Shown in pieces: positions 15,594-23,463 of a stretch of 32,948 nt of DNA. A program made the translations under genes and the position numbers. The stretch is from positions 1-32,948 of the forward strand of contig JAZNQD010000054.1 in the NCBI GenBank assembly GCA_045589955.1, in the 5' to 3' direction. Source of the DNA: CAJGCS01 sp045589955. GTDB taxonomy: Bacteria; Bacillota_I; Bacilli_A; ML615J-28; CAG-313. Within the stretch, counting starts at the first letter, position 1, and each line of letters starts with the position of its first letter. The notes under the pieces are model-generated. The model saw only the letters and a list, made by a program, of their open reading frames with translations, was not told where the DNA came from and did no database searches.

Positions 15594-15623
15594 GAAGTTA
15601 TCAAAGTGATAACTTCTTTTTTT
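15594..15623 (+). terminator. terminator, first of a duplicated pair
   Basis: Ten-base stem GAAGTTATCA (15594-15603) / TGATAACTTC (15607-15616), loop AAG, followed by T7. Same stem as the element at 15652-15674 but with the complementary loop. Confidence 0.85.
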
Positions 15624-15651
15624 ACATGCAAAAAGAGAAGAAATAATTATT

Positions 15652-15682
15652 GAAGTTATCACTTTGATAACTTCTTTTTTTT
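15652..15682 (+). terminator. terminator, second of a duplicated pair, loop inverted
   Basis: Identical stem GAAGTTATCA (15652-15661) / TGATAACTTC (15665-15674), but loop CTT, the reverse complement of the first copy's AAG, followed by T8. The surrounding bases are also repeated at a 58-base offset. Confidence 0.82.
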
Positions 15683-15692
15683 ACATTCAAAA

Positions 15693-15735
15693 AGCGACAA
15701 ATTTCTTTTATCGAAAAGAGTATACTAACTATAAT
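15693..15735 (+). promoter_or_regulatory. spoIIE promoter with possible Spo0A boxes
   Basis: A perfect TATAAT lies at 15730-15735, 24 bases before the spoIIE ATG, without a good -35. Upstream, TATCGAA (15710-15716) matches 6 of 7 bases of the Spo0A box TGTCGAA. AGCGACA (15693-15699), read on the minus strand as TGTCGCT, matches 5 of 7. In B. subtilis spoIIE is activated by phosphorylated Spo0A at such sites. The match is suggestive, not proof, in AT-rich DNA. Confidence 0.35.
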
Positions 15736-15758
15736 CATATGCATAAAGGAGAAAAAAT

Positions 15759-17933
15759 ATGTTAAAGAAAATAAATATAATTTTAATATGTGCTTTTAGT
15801 GCCTTAACTATCAAATATAATATTGGTTTTGCTTTGTTAAGTCCTATTATTTTGTTTTATTTGATGAAGGAGTTTAAAAACATATATTACACATATATAC
15901 CATCAGTTCTTATGGTAGCACTCTTTTCATTTAAAGATATTTTTAGTTTAATTTATTCATTATCAATTATTACAATAGTATACTTTATTTATAAATATAT
16001 ATCTAAGAAAACAAATAATAGCTTTAAGTATTCTAACTTTATCTTTATGATTGTTTTAATTGTTATAAATATATCTAGTTACTTTATCTTTAAACAAGGA
16101 ATCAATATTCCTGTAATGCTTATTTTTAGCTTAATATCCGGAATGATATATTTATATTTAGACTATTTTATCTTAAAGATAGTTCATAACCTTAATGAGC
16201 ATTCAATTCTTTGTTTAGATATTGTATTAACTTTAATTGCCATAATAGGTGGCCTAAATCAAAATATATATAATATTAACCTTGGTTTATTGATATCGTC
16301 TTTTTTTATGATGTATTTTTCAAGAACATATAAGAATATCTCTTCTTTGATCTATAGTTTCTTTTTGACCGTTATTGGCTTTGGCCTTTTTAAAATGGAA
16401 GAGTTTTTGTTTATTCCAATTGTTAGTGGGATGTATTTGATAAGTAGTATATATATTATTCTTCCTTTAAATGGTCTTATTGTTCTTTCTATTTTCTTTT
16501 TGAATAATATTTTTGAAAAAGAAATGTTAATTAGTATAATGGGAAGCACAATCATCTTTGAAATATTAAGCATCTTTATTATTAATAACGAGCCTAAGAA
16601 AGTAGATTCAAGTGAAAACATTTATGAAAAAATCCAAAGTGCAACTTCATCGGAATTATTAAAATATGCTTTGTTTTTAGATAAGTTTGCCAATAACTTT
16701 AAAAACCCCAAAGAATATAATGAACATATAAGTAGCGGGATCAAAACAATTGTTCACAACTTTTGTTCTAATTGTCCTAAGCAAAAAGAATGCTTTGAAA
16801 AATATCGATCATCTTTATATGTTATTTTTAAAAACATCATAAAAAAAGAAGAAGAAATATTGGAATTCAATGACTATTGTCCCCAAATAAATAAAATAAG
16901 ACATATCTGTAATAATGTTTTAAAACAAATAAACAAAATATCTCCTGAGAAAAAAGCTAATAATAATATTCTCCTTGCTCAAATGAATGGCTTTTCAAAC
17001 ACAATTAAAAAATACGTTTTAGATATCAATTCTAAAGAAGAAATAGATTATGTTAATTTAGTTAGTCTAAAGAAAGCTTTAATAGATTATGGATTTAATA
17101 TTACTTATTATGAAATAAGTAAACAGTATGCTTGTGATTTTTTAATTACAATTGGTTTTAAAGGGGTTAAGTTTACGAGCCTTAAAGAAGAGTTAGAAAG
17201 AATTGCTTTTAATTATATTAATCAGGATTTATCTGTTGTTTTTTATAAAGAAGTTAATAAAAATATATATGTAAATATTATTCCTAAAATTAAAATTGAT
17301 GTAACGTATGGGTTTGGTAGTTTAAGTTGTGAGGGATTAGATATATGTGGAGACAATTATTTAGTAAAAGAAATGCAAAATGGAAGGTTTATTAGTGCTA
17401 TATCAGATGGTATGGGAAAAGGATATCGCGCTTTTTGTGAAAGCAATACAACTTTAAATCTGATTGAAGACATTATTTCTTTAAACATTTCAACAGACAC
17501 TGCTTTAGATATTTTGAATACTTACTATATGGTTCAAGAATATTTAGAAGAATACGCAACCCTTGATTTTGTTGAAATAAATAGATACGAAAAAAGAGCA
17601 AATTTTTATAAAATGGGTGCTACATCTTCGTACATTTTTAAGAAAAATGGTCATATTGATAAAATAATAAACAAACATCTTCCTTTTGGTATTGATGATG
17701 AGATTGATGTTAACACCTATGATTTAGAAAGTGGGGATTTAATATTAATGAGTAGTGATGGAATATTTGAAAATGTTGTAGAAGAAGCTGAATTTGAAAC
17801 TTTTATTAGTAATATAAAAAATTATCCTCCTCAAAGAATTGTTTACGAAATACTTAATTACACCTTAAATCATAAAATTCAAACTAAAGATGATATGTCG
17901 ATTGTTGCCTTGAAGGTTCAAAATGTTGCATAA
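15759..17933 (+). CDS. spoIIE: stage II sporulation protein E (SpoIIE), membrane PP2C phosphatase
   Basis: 724 residues (B. subtilis SpoIIE is 827). About ten hydrophobic helices fill residues 1-275. A central region has the cysteine motif C-S-N-C-P-K-Q-K-E-C (about 338-347) found in SpoIIE. The C-terminal PP2C-type phosphatase domain has its metal-binding acidic residues: G-D532-N-Y, S-D550-G-M-G-K-G, S-S-D667-G-I-F and K-D711-D712-M-S. In sporulating Firmicutes it dephosphorylates SpoIIAA to switch on sigma-F in the forespore and helps shape the polar septum. Ribosome binding site AAAGGAG, own promoter. The gene is not next to tilS/hpt/ftsH as in Bacillus. Other membrane PP2C proteins exist, but the N-terminal architecture and cysteine motif favour SpoIIE. 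Confidence 0.9.
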   Translation: MLKKINIILICAFSALTIKYNIGFALLSPIILFYLMKEFKNIYYTYIPSVLMVALFSFKDIFSLIYSLSIITIVYFIYKYISKKTNNSFKYSNFIFMIVLIVINISSYFIFKQGINIPVMLIFSLISGMIYLYLDYFILKIVHNLNEHSILCLDIVLTLIAIIGGLNQNIYNINLGLLISSFFMMYFSRTYKNISSLIYSFFLTVIGFGLFKMEEFLFIPIVSGMYLISSIYIILPLNGLIVLSIFFLNNIFEKEMLISIMGSTIIFEILSIFIINNEPKKVDSSENIYEKIQSATSSELLKYALFLDKFANNFKNPKEYNEHISSGIKTIVHNFCSNCPKQKECFEKYRSSLYVIFKNIIKKEEEILEFNDYCPQINKIRHICNNVLKQINKISPEKKANNNILLAQMNGFSNTIKKYVLDINSKEEIDYVNLVSLKKALIDYGFNITYYEISKQYACDFLITIGFKGVKFTSLKEELERIAFNYINQDLSVVFYKEVNKNIYVNIIPKIKIDVTYGFGSLSCEGLDICGDNYLVKEMQNGRFISAISDGMGKGYRAFCESNTTLNLIEDIISLNISTDTALDILNTYYMVQEYLEEYATLDFVEINRYEKRANFYKMGATSSYIFKKNGHIDKIINKHLPFGIDDEIDVNTYDLESGDLILMSSDGIFENVVEEAEFETFISNIKNYPPQRIVYEILNYTLNHKIQTKDDMSIVALKVQNVA

Positions 17934-17974
17934 AACAAAAAAAATGAATTATTGATGCAAATAAAATAATATTT

Positions 17975-17983
17975 TGGTATAAT
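17975..17983 (+). promoter_or_regulatory. extended -10 promoter of the PucR-type HTH gene
   Basis: TGGTATAAT: extended -10 with perfect hexamer at 17978-17983, 23 bases before the start codon; no convincing -35 at the right distance. No terminator is visible after spoIIE, so read-through is also possible. Confidence 0.55.
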
Positions 17984-18005
17984 AAAATAAAGTAGGTGTG
18001 AAATA

Positions 18006-18647
18006 ATGAAAGAACAAAAGATTATAGAATTTTTATATAATAATAAACCATCACCATTTACAAAGAAAACCAAACTGATTATTTACCAAGCAAAAGAAAA
18101 CGACATTGAAATTATTAATAACATTATTAAAGATGTTTATAATAATGTTGAAATAGTAAAGATTGATGAGTATGTAACAATTTTCATTAGTGGTAAATAT
18201 GATATTGATATTCATAATTTGTTTATTACAATTAGTGATGACTTGGGTTATGAAATATATGTTCATGATGGTATATATATTAACTCTAATTTAACTAACA
18301 AGGATATTATTGATTATGTTCACATCTATCAAAGAGCAAATAAGACAGTTAATATGGATATTGGTGAACTTGCTCTTGGAGCACTATCAAGTGATTACTT
18401 TCATCTTTTAGATATTATTTCAAGAAGTAACTTTACATATATATATAAAGATGCTATAACAATTGATATTATTGAAGCACTACTAAAAAATAATCTTAAT
18501 GTTTTACAAACATCAAAAGTATTATATTTACATAGAAATAGTATTTTAAATAAAATTGATATTATTAACCGTGAAACAGGACTTAATATGCAAAAATTTA
18601 CTAATGCATTCTTAGTGAAACAAATTATTTCTAAGAGATTAATTTAG
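18006..18647 (+). CDS. PucR/CdaR-type helix-turn-helix protein
   Basis: 213 residues. The last ~60 residues match the PucR C-terminal HTH (HTH_30): I-D-I-I-E-A-L-L-K-N-N-L-N followed by T-S-K-V-L-Y-L-H-R-N-S-I-L-N-K-I-D-I-I, where family members read L-N-x-S-x-x-A-x-x-L-x-x-H-R-N-T-L-x-Y-R. The first ~125 residues are not recognised; they resemble the middle region of CdaR/PucR proteins but lack an obvious sensor domain. Likely a transcription regulator. It sits 72 bases behind spoIIE with its own -10, so a role in the same developmental program is possible but unproven. TAG stop. Confidence 0.78.
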   Translation: MKEQKIIEFLYNNKPSPFTKKTKLIIYQAKENDIEIINNIIKDVYNNVEIVKIDEYVTIFISGKYDIDIHNLFITISDDLGYEIYVHDGIYINSNLTNKDIIDYVHIYQRANKTVNMDIGELALGALSSDYFHLLDIISRSNFTYIYKDAITIDIIEALLKNNLNVLQTSKVLYLHRNSILNKIDIINRETGLNMQKFTNAFLVKQIISKRLI

Positions 18648-18663
18648 GTAAATCCTTAAATTT

Positions 18664-18676
18664 GGACAATTTGTCC
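18664..18676 (+). promoter_or_regulatory. palindrome upstream of the msmX promoter, candidate operator
   Basis: Perfect 13-base palindrome GGACAA-T-TTGTCC, ending one base before a -35-like TTGTAT (18678-18683); spacing to TATAAT (18701-18706, with extended TGA) is 17 bases. The position directly against the -35 suits an activator or repressor. It has no T-run, so it is not a terminator. Regulator unknown. Confidence 0.5.
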
Positions 18677-18677
18677 A

Positions 18678-18706
18678 TTGTATTAAAGAAATATAAATGA
18701 TATAAT
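18678..18706 (+). promoter_or_regulatory. promoter of the msmX-type gene
   Basis: TTGTAT, 17-base spacer, TGATATAAT (extended -10). The transcript leads to an AGGAGG ribosome binding site 9 bases before the ATG at 18739. Confidence 0.65.
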
Positions 18707-18738
18707 TAATTGAATTAAAAAATATAGGAGGATTATTT

Positions 18739-19872
18739 ATGGCAACAGTTGAATTAAAGAACATTAACAAGATTTATAATAATAATGTTCAAGCCGTATT
18801 CGATTTTAATATCAAAATTAAAGACCGCGAATTTATCGTTTTCGTAGGTCCATCTGGTTGTGGTAAAACTACAACTCTTCGTATGATCGCTGGGTTAGAA
18901 GAAATTACAAGTGGTCAATTATTAATTGATGGAGAAGTAATGAATGACGTAGCTCCAAAAGACAGAAATATCGCGATGGTTTTCCAATCTTATGCGTTAT
19001 ATCCACATATGTCTGTTTATGATAATATGGCATTCGGTTTAAAATTAAGAAGATTCTCTCGTGATGAAATTGATCGTCGTGTTCAACACGCTTCAGAAAT
19101 TTTAGGTTTAAAACCTTACCTTGACCGTAAACCTGCAGCTTTATCAGGTGGTCAAAGACAACGTGTAGCTTTAGGTCGTGCTATCGTTCGTGATGCAAAA
19201 GTATTCTTAATGGACGAACCTTTATCTAACCTAGATGCTAAATTACGTGTACAAATGAGATCAGAATTAATTAAATTACATGAAAGTTTAGGTACTACAA
19301 CTATTTACGTTACCCATGACCAAATTGAAGCCATGACAATGGCAACAAGAATCGTTGTTATGAAAGATGGTTGGATTCAACAAATTGGTGCTCCAAAAGA
19401 TATCTATGATTTCCCTAACAATGTATTCGTAGGTGGATTCATCGGTACTCCTCCAATGAACTTTATTGAAGGCCATGTTGGCGAAGATGGATTCTTCGAA
19501 TGTGGTAACCAACGTTATGGTGTTGTAAGATTACGTGTTCCTGAAAAGAAAGTAGAATTATTAAAAGAATTAAATTATCTTGATAAGACTTTATTATTAG
19601 GTATTCGTCCTGAAGATATCGTTGACAAACCAGAAGCAATCGAAAAACTTCCAGATACTCAAGTTGAATTAAAAGTAGATGTATCAGAATTATTAGGTGC
19701 TGAATCACAAATCACTGTTAAAGTTCCTGGTACTGATAGTGTTGGTCAATCTGTTACTGCTAAAGTTCCTGCAAGAGCTGACGTTCACATGGGTGATACA
19801 ATTAAACTTGCATTCAATATGGAAAAATGTCACTTCTTTGATATGGACACTGAAGAAAGAATTAGAAAATAA
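18739..19872 (+). CDS. msmX: sugar ABC transporter ATPase, MsmX/UgpC family
   Basis: 377 residues. Complete ABC ATPase: Walker A G-P-S-G-C-G-K-T-T-T (about 37-46), Q-loop V-F-Q-S-Y-A-L-Y-P-H-M, signature L-S-G-G-Q-R-Q-R, Walker B V-F-L-M-D-E-P-L-S-N-L-D, H-loop V-T-H-D-Q-I-E-A-M. A C-terminal TOBE domain (about 245-375) includes L-G-I-R-P-E-D-I. This is the MsmX/UgpC/MalK type that energises oligosaccharide importers. No permease or binding protein is adjacent, as for B. subtilis MsmX, which serves several sugar importers; the same sharing is inferred here. Its codons (GGT, GCT, CGT, TTA) look like those of a highly expressed gene. pgk and tpiA follow. Confidence 0.93.
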   Translation: MATVELKNINKIYNNNVQAVFDFNIKIKDREFIVFVGPSGCGKTTTLRMIAGLEEITSGQLLIDGEVMNDVAPKDRNIAMVFQSYALYPHMSVYDNMAFGLKLRRFSRDEIDRRVQHASEILGLKPYLDRKPAALSGGQRQRVALGRAIVRDAKVFLMDEPLSNLDAKLRVQMRSELIKLHESLGTTTIYVTHDQIEAMTMATRIVVMKDGWIQQIGAPKDIYDFPNNVFVGGFIGTPPMNFIEGHVGEDGFFECGNQRYGVVRLRVPEKKVELLKELNYLDKTLLLGIRPEDIVDKPEAIEKLPDTQVELKVDVSELLGAESQITVKVPGTDSVGQSVTAKVPARADVHMGDTIKLAFNMEKCHFFDMDTEERIRK

Positions 19873-19897
19873 GAAGCGAATAAAAATTAAATAAAAA

Positions 19898-19934
19898 CTT
19901 AATAAGCTTATTAATTTCTAATAAGCTTATTAAG
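19898..19934 (+). repeat. double palindrome between msmX and pgk (hairpin or tandem operator)
   Basis: Two copies of the self-complementary 14-mer TAATAAGCTTATTA, centred 19 bases apart, which together form a perfect 16-base inverted repeat (19898-19913 with 19919-19934) around a 5-base spacer. There is no T-run after it, so it is a poor terminator. It could be a tandem binding site for a glycolysis regulator, an RNA-processing or stabilising hairpin before pgk, or both. Confidence 0.7.
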
Positions 19935-19967
19935 TATGTAAAAATATAAAAAAAGAGGTATTTGAAA

Positions 19968-21197
19968 ATGAAATTAAATATTAGAGATATTAACTTATCT
20001 GGTAAAAAAGTTTTAATGCGTGTTGACTTTAACGTTCCTATGAAAAATGGTGTTATCACTGATACAAACCGTATTGTTCAAGCATTACCTACAATTAATT
20101 ATGCTTTAGAACAAGGTGCAAAAGTTATTTTATTCTCACACTTAGGACGTGTTAAAGAAGAAAAAGATTTAGCTAAAAATGATATTACTCCAGTTGCACA
20201 AAAACTTCAAGAAATGGTAAGTGCTAAAGTTACATTTGTTAATGCAACTCGTGGTGCTGAACTTGAAAAAGCAATTGAAGAAATGCAATGTGGTGAAATC
20301 GTAATGTTCCAAAACACTCGTTACGAAGACTTAGTTGGCAAAAAAGAATCTAAGAATGATCCAGAACTTGGTGCTTACTGGGCGTCTTTAGGTGATGTAT
20401 TTGTAAATGATGCATTTGGTACTGCTCATAGAGATGCTGCATCAAATACTGGTATTGCAAAATATGTTAAAGGCGAAAGTGTTTCTGGTTTCTTACTAGA
20501 AAAAGAAATCAAATTCATTGGTGGTGCTGTTGATAACCCACAAAGACCTTTTGTTGCTATCTTAGGTGGAGCAAAAGTATCTGATAAAATCTCTGTTATT
20601 GAAAACTTATTAACAAAAGCTGATAAAGTTATGATTTGTGGTGCTATGGCATATACATTCTTTAAAGCTTTAGGTTATGAAGTAGGTCATTCAAAATGTG
20701 AACCTGACTTTGTTGATTATGCAAAAAGCTTACTTGAAAAAGCAAATGGTAAAATCGTTTTACCAGTTGACGTAGTTGTTGCATGTCCAAGTGAAGAAAA
20801 AATGGCTGAAGATTTCTTCGGTGCAATTGCAGAAGCTGAAACAAAAGTTGTAAAAGCTACTGAAATTCCTGCAGATTGGCAAGGTTTAGACTGTGGACCA
20901 GAAACTATTAAATTCTATGCAGAAAACTTAAAAGGTGCTAAAACTGTTGTATGGAATGGTCCTGCAGGCGTATTCGAAGTTGAAAAATTTGCAGTTGGAA
21001 CAAAAGCTATTTGTGAAACATTAGCTAACCTTGAAGGTGCTACTACAATCATCGGTGGTGGTGACTCTGCAGCTGCAGCTATTTCAATGGGCTATGAAGA
21101 AAAATTCTCACACATCTCAACTGGTGGTGGTGCAAGCTTAGAATATTTAGAAGGCAAAACTTTACCAGGTGTTGCTTGCTTAACTGAGGCTGAATAA
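19968..21197 (+). CDS. pgk: phosphoglycerate kinase
   Basis: 409 residues. Makes ATP from 1,3-bisphosphoglycerate in glycolysis. Recognised by V-L-M-R-V-D-F-N-V-P near the start, F-S-H-L-G-R, N-D-A-F-G-T-A-H-R, G-G-A-K-V-S-D-K, V-W-N-G-P-A-G-V-F-E and the nucleotide loop G-G-G-D-S-A-A-A near the end. The start is ATG 19968 with AGAGGT upstream; an in-frame TTG two codons earlier is rejected for its spacing. One base separates the stop from tpiA, so the two are co-translated. gapA is not adjacent. Confidence 0.97.
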   Translation: MKLNIRDINLSGKKVLMRVDFNVPMKNGVITDTNRIVQALPTINYALEQGAKVILFSHLGRVKEEKDLAKNDITPVAQKLQEMVSAKVTFVNATRGAELEKAIEEMQCGEIVMFQNTRYEDLVGKKESKNDPELGAYWASLGDVFVNDAFGTAHRDAASNTGIAKYVKGESVSGFLLEKEIKFIGGAVDNPQRPFVAILGGAKVSDKISVIENLLTKADKVMICGAMAYTFFKALGYEVGHSKCEPDFVDYAKSLLEKANGKIVLPVDVVVACPSEEKMAEDFFGAIAEAETKVVKATEIPADWQGLDCGPETIKFYAENLKGAKTVVWNGPAGVFEVEKFAVGTKAICETLANLEGATTIIGGGDSAAAAISMGYEEKFSHISTGGGASLEYLEGKTLPGVACLTEAE

Positions 21198-21198
21198 T

Positions 21199-21957
21199 AT
21201 GAGAAAACCTATTATTGCTGGAAACTGGAAAATGTTTAAAACTCGTGATGAAGCAATCGGTTTCATGATGGCAGTTAACGCTAACGTTCCTGCTCAAGAT
21301 GTTGTTGAAACTGTTATCTGTGCTCCATTCACATTACTTCGTTGTCTAGTTAAACGTCAAGGCCAAAACTTAAGAATTGGTGCTCAAAATATGCACTTTG
21401 CCGAACAAGGCGCTTTCACTGGTGAAATTGCTCCTAATATGTTAACAACTTTAGGTGTTGAATATGTTATCATTGGTCATAGTGAAAGACGTGCAATGTT
21501 TAACGAAACTGATGAAACAGTTAATAAAAAATTACATGCTGCATTCAATCATGGTTTAACTCCAATCCTTTGTGTTGGTGAATACTTAGAAGAAAGAGAA
21601 TCAGGACAAACTGAAGCTGTAATCGAAGGTCAAATCACAAAAGATTTAGAAGGTTTAACTGAAGAACAAGTTAAAGAATTAGTTATTGCTTACGAACCAA
21701 TCTGGGCTATTGGAACAGGTAGAACAGCTACTTCAGAAGTTGCAAATGAAACTTGTGGTTTCATTAGAAAATTAGTTGCAAAACTTTATAATGAAGAAAC
21801 TGCAGAAGCTATTCGTATCCAATATGGTGGCAGTGTTAAAACATCAAACATTGATGAATTAATGGCTCAATCAGATATCGATGGTGCATTAATTGGTGGT
21901 GCAAGCTTAGTTGCTGAAGACTTCATCTACTTAGCAAATGCTGCAGTAAGAAAATAA
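21199..21957 (+). CDS. tpiA: triosephosphate isomerase
   Basis: 252 residues, normal. Interconverts dihydroxyacetone phosphate and glyceraldehyde-3-phosphate. Motifs: G-N-W-K-M-F near the start (catalytic lysine), I-I-G-H-S-E-R-R (catalytic histidine), A-Y-E-P-I-W-A-I-G-T-G (catalytic glutamate) and Q-Y-G-G-S-V-K (phosphate loop). Follows pgk after one base, the usual pgk-tpi order in Firmicutes, and ends in a terminator shared with the converging ABC transporter operon. Confidence 0.97.
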   Translation: MRKPIIAGNWKMFKTRDEAIGFMMAVNANVPAQDVVETVICAPFTLLRCLVKRQGQNLRIGAQNMHFAEQGAFTGEIAPNMLTTLGVEYVIIGHSERRAMFNETDETVNKKLHAAFNHGLTPILCVGEYLEERESGQTEAVIEGQITKDLEGLTEEQVKELVIAYEPIWAIGTGRTATSEVANETCGFIRKLVAKLYNEETAEAIRIQYGGSVKTSNIDELMAQSDIDGALIGGASLVAEDFIYLANAAVRK

Positions 21958-21964
21958 AAAAACA

Positions 21965-22000
21965 AAAGCGATTATGTAAAACATAATCGCTTTTTTTACT
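21965..22000. terminator. bidirectional terminator between tpiA and the ABC operon
   Basis: Thirteen-base perfect stem AAAGCGATTATGT (21965-21977) / ACATAATCGCTTT (21981-21993), loop AAA, T-run on the plus side and an A-run upstream that becomes a T-run on the minus side. Confidence 0.92.
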
Positions 22001-22733
22001 ATTTATTAAATCTTGATAAAAATGCTTTTGTTCTTTCATTTTGTGTATTTTCAAATACATCTTTAGAAGTGCCACTTTCAACAATTACACCTTCATCAAT
22101 GAAAATAACACGATCACTAATTTCTTTTGCAAATGCCATTTCATGAGTAACAATTATTAAAGTAATTCCTTCTTTGGTAAGTTTTTTGATAACATCTAAA
22201 ACTTCACCAACCATTTCTGGGTCAAGAGCACTTGTTGGTTCATCAAATAAAATAATTTCCGGTTGCATTGTAAGAGTTCTAGCAATTGCAACACGTTGCT
22301 TTTGTCCACCTGATAATGTATTAACATGGACACTGGCAAAATCTTTCATCCCAACTAAATCAAGATATTTTAAGGCTGTTTCTTTTGCTAGGTCTTTATT
22401 AATTTTTAATACTTTAATAGGAGCCATAGTACAGTTTTTAATTACATTTACATTATTAAATAAATTAAATTGTTGAAACACCATGCCAATCTTAGTTCTT
22501 ATTGAGTCAAGTTGTTTTGGACTTTTAGTTATATCGATATCATTATATATAATTGAACCTGATGTTGGAATATTTAACATATTAATACATCTAAGAAGAG
22601 TTGATTTACCACTTCCTGAAGGCCCAATAATTGATATAATTTCGCCCTTTTTAATTTCTAGGTTAATTCCTTTTAATATTTCTTTATCATCGAATGATTT
22701 ATGTAAATCTTGAATTTTTAATATTGTTTCCAT
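21999..22733 (-). CDS. polar amino acid ABC transporter ATPase (GlnQ/HisP family)
   Basis: 244 residues. Walker A G-P-S-G-S-G-K-S-T-L (about 36-45), Q-loop M-V-F-Q-Q-F-N-L-F, signature L-S-G-G-Q-K-Q-R, Walker B I-I-L-F-D-E-P-T-S-A-L-D and V-T-H-E-M-A-F-A, all typical of the polar amino acid uptake (PAAT) ATPases. Last gene of the operon SBP-permease-ATPase. The riboswitch upstream of the operon suggests lysine or a related cationic amino acid as substrate. TAG stop. Confidence 0.94.
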   Translation of the reverse strand: METILKIQDLHKSFDDKEILKGINLEIKKGEIISIIGPSGSGKSTLLRCINMLNIPTSGSIIYNDIDITKSPKQLDSIRTKIGMVFQQFNLFNNVNVIKNCTMAPIKVLKINKDLAKETALKYLDLVGMKDFASVHVNTLSGGQKQRVAIARTLTMQPEIILFDEPTSALDPEMVGEVLDVIKKLTKEGITLIIVTHEMAFAKEISDRVIFIDEGVIVESGTSKDVFENTQNERTKAFLSRFNK

Positions 22734-22741
22734 ACTACCAC

Positions 22742-23461
22742 CTAATTACTACTTGTAATCTCTTTAATAGGAGCACCAATTTTCTTTTCTGTTATATTAA
22801 GAATTTTTGAACATCCATAAGTTAATATCAAATAAACAACCCCTGCTACTAAATACCAAAATAATATTCTAAAATCATTAAATGCTTGATCTTTAATAAC
22901 ATAAAAAACATCTTGAAGACCGATTATTTGTAAAACAGATGTATCTTTGATATTGATTATAAATTCATTACCAATTGATGCAAATGAATTTTTTAAAGCT
23001 TGAGGAAAAATGACATTAATCATTGCCTTTTGTTGACTCATTCCTAGTGCTCTAGCTGCTTCCATTTGCCCTTTATCGATTGATTGAATACCATTTCTAA
23101 TAACTTCTGTTAGATAAGCACCTGTATTAATAGAAACTGTTATCAATGAAGCAATTGGAATTGCAAACTCAAGTGTAAATATATATATAAAAATATTATA
23201 TAGTATCAAAGCTTGTAAAATCATTGGGGTACCACGGAAGATATTTACATATCCTTTTACAAGAAAATTTGAAGATCTTTTTGCAAACTTAACAAAACCA
23301 TTATCATAGGTATTTACTGATTGAACTCTTATGATACCACAAATAAGACCAATAATTAGACCAACAATTGTTCCAATTATAGATATATATAAGGTATTCC
23401 AAATACCTGCTAATAAGGCAAGTGAGAATCCTTTTAATTCAGCAATAGAATATAAAAACAT
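22742..23461 (-). CDS. amino acid ABC transporter permease (HisM/GlnP family)
   Basis: 239 residues, five or so membrane helices. The family marks are the early G-I-W-N-T-L-Y-I-S-I segment, N-I-F-R-G-T-P-M-I-L-Q and the cytoplasmic EAA loop G-Q-M-E-A-A-R-A-L-G-M-S that docks on the ATPase. A single permease gene implies a homodimer. Its start follows the binding-protein stop after two bases, and its stop precedes the ATPase start by eight. Confidence 0.93.
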   Translation of the reverse strand: MFLYSIAELKGFSLALLAGIWNTLYISIIGTIVGLIIGLICGIIRVQSVNTYDNGFVKFAKRSSNFLVKGYVNIFRGTPMILQALILYNIFIYIFTLEFAIPIASLITVSINTGAYLTEVIRNGIQSIDKGQMEAARALGMSQQKAMINVIFPQALKNSFASIGNEFIINIKDTSVLQIIGLQDVFYVIKDQAFNDFRILFWYLVAGVVYLILTYGCSKILNITEKKIGAPIKEITSSN

Positions 23462-23463
23462 AC

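Noticed and set aside
15177..15662. Minus-strand ORF of 161 codons
   Set aside because: Antisense to the four-helix membrane protein; its composition is the mirror of hydrophobic codons, and there is no promoter or ribosome binding site.
19463..19708. Minus-strand ORF within msmX
   Set aside because: Shadow of the msmX coding strand; no start signals.
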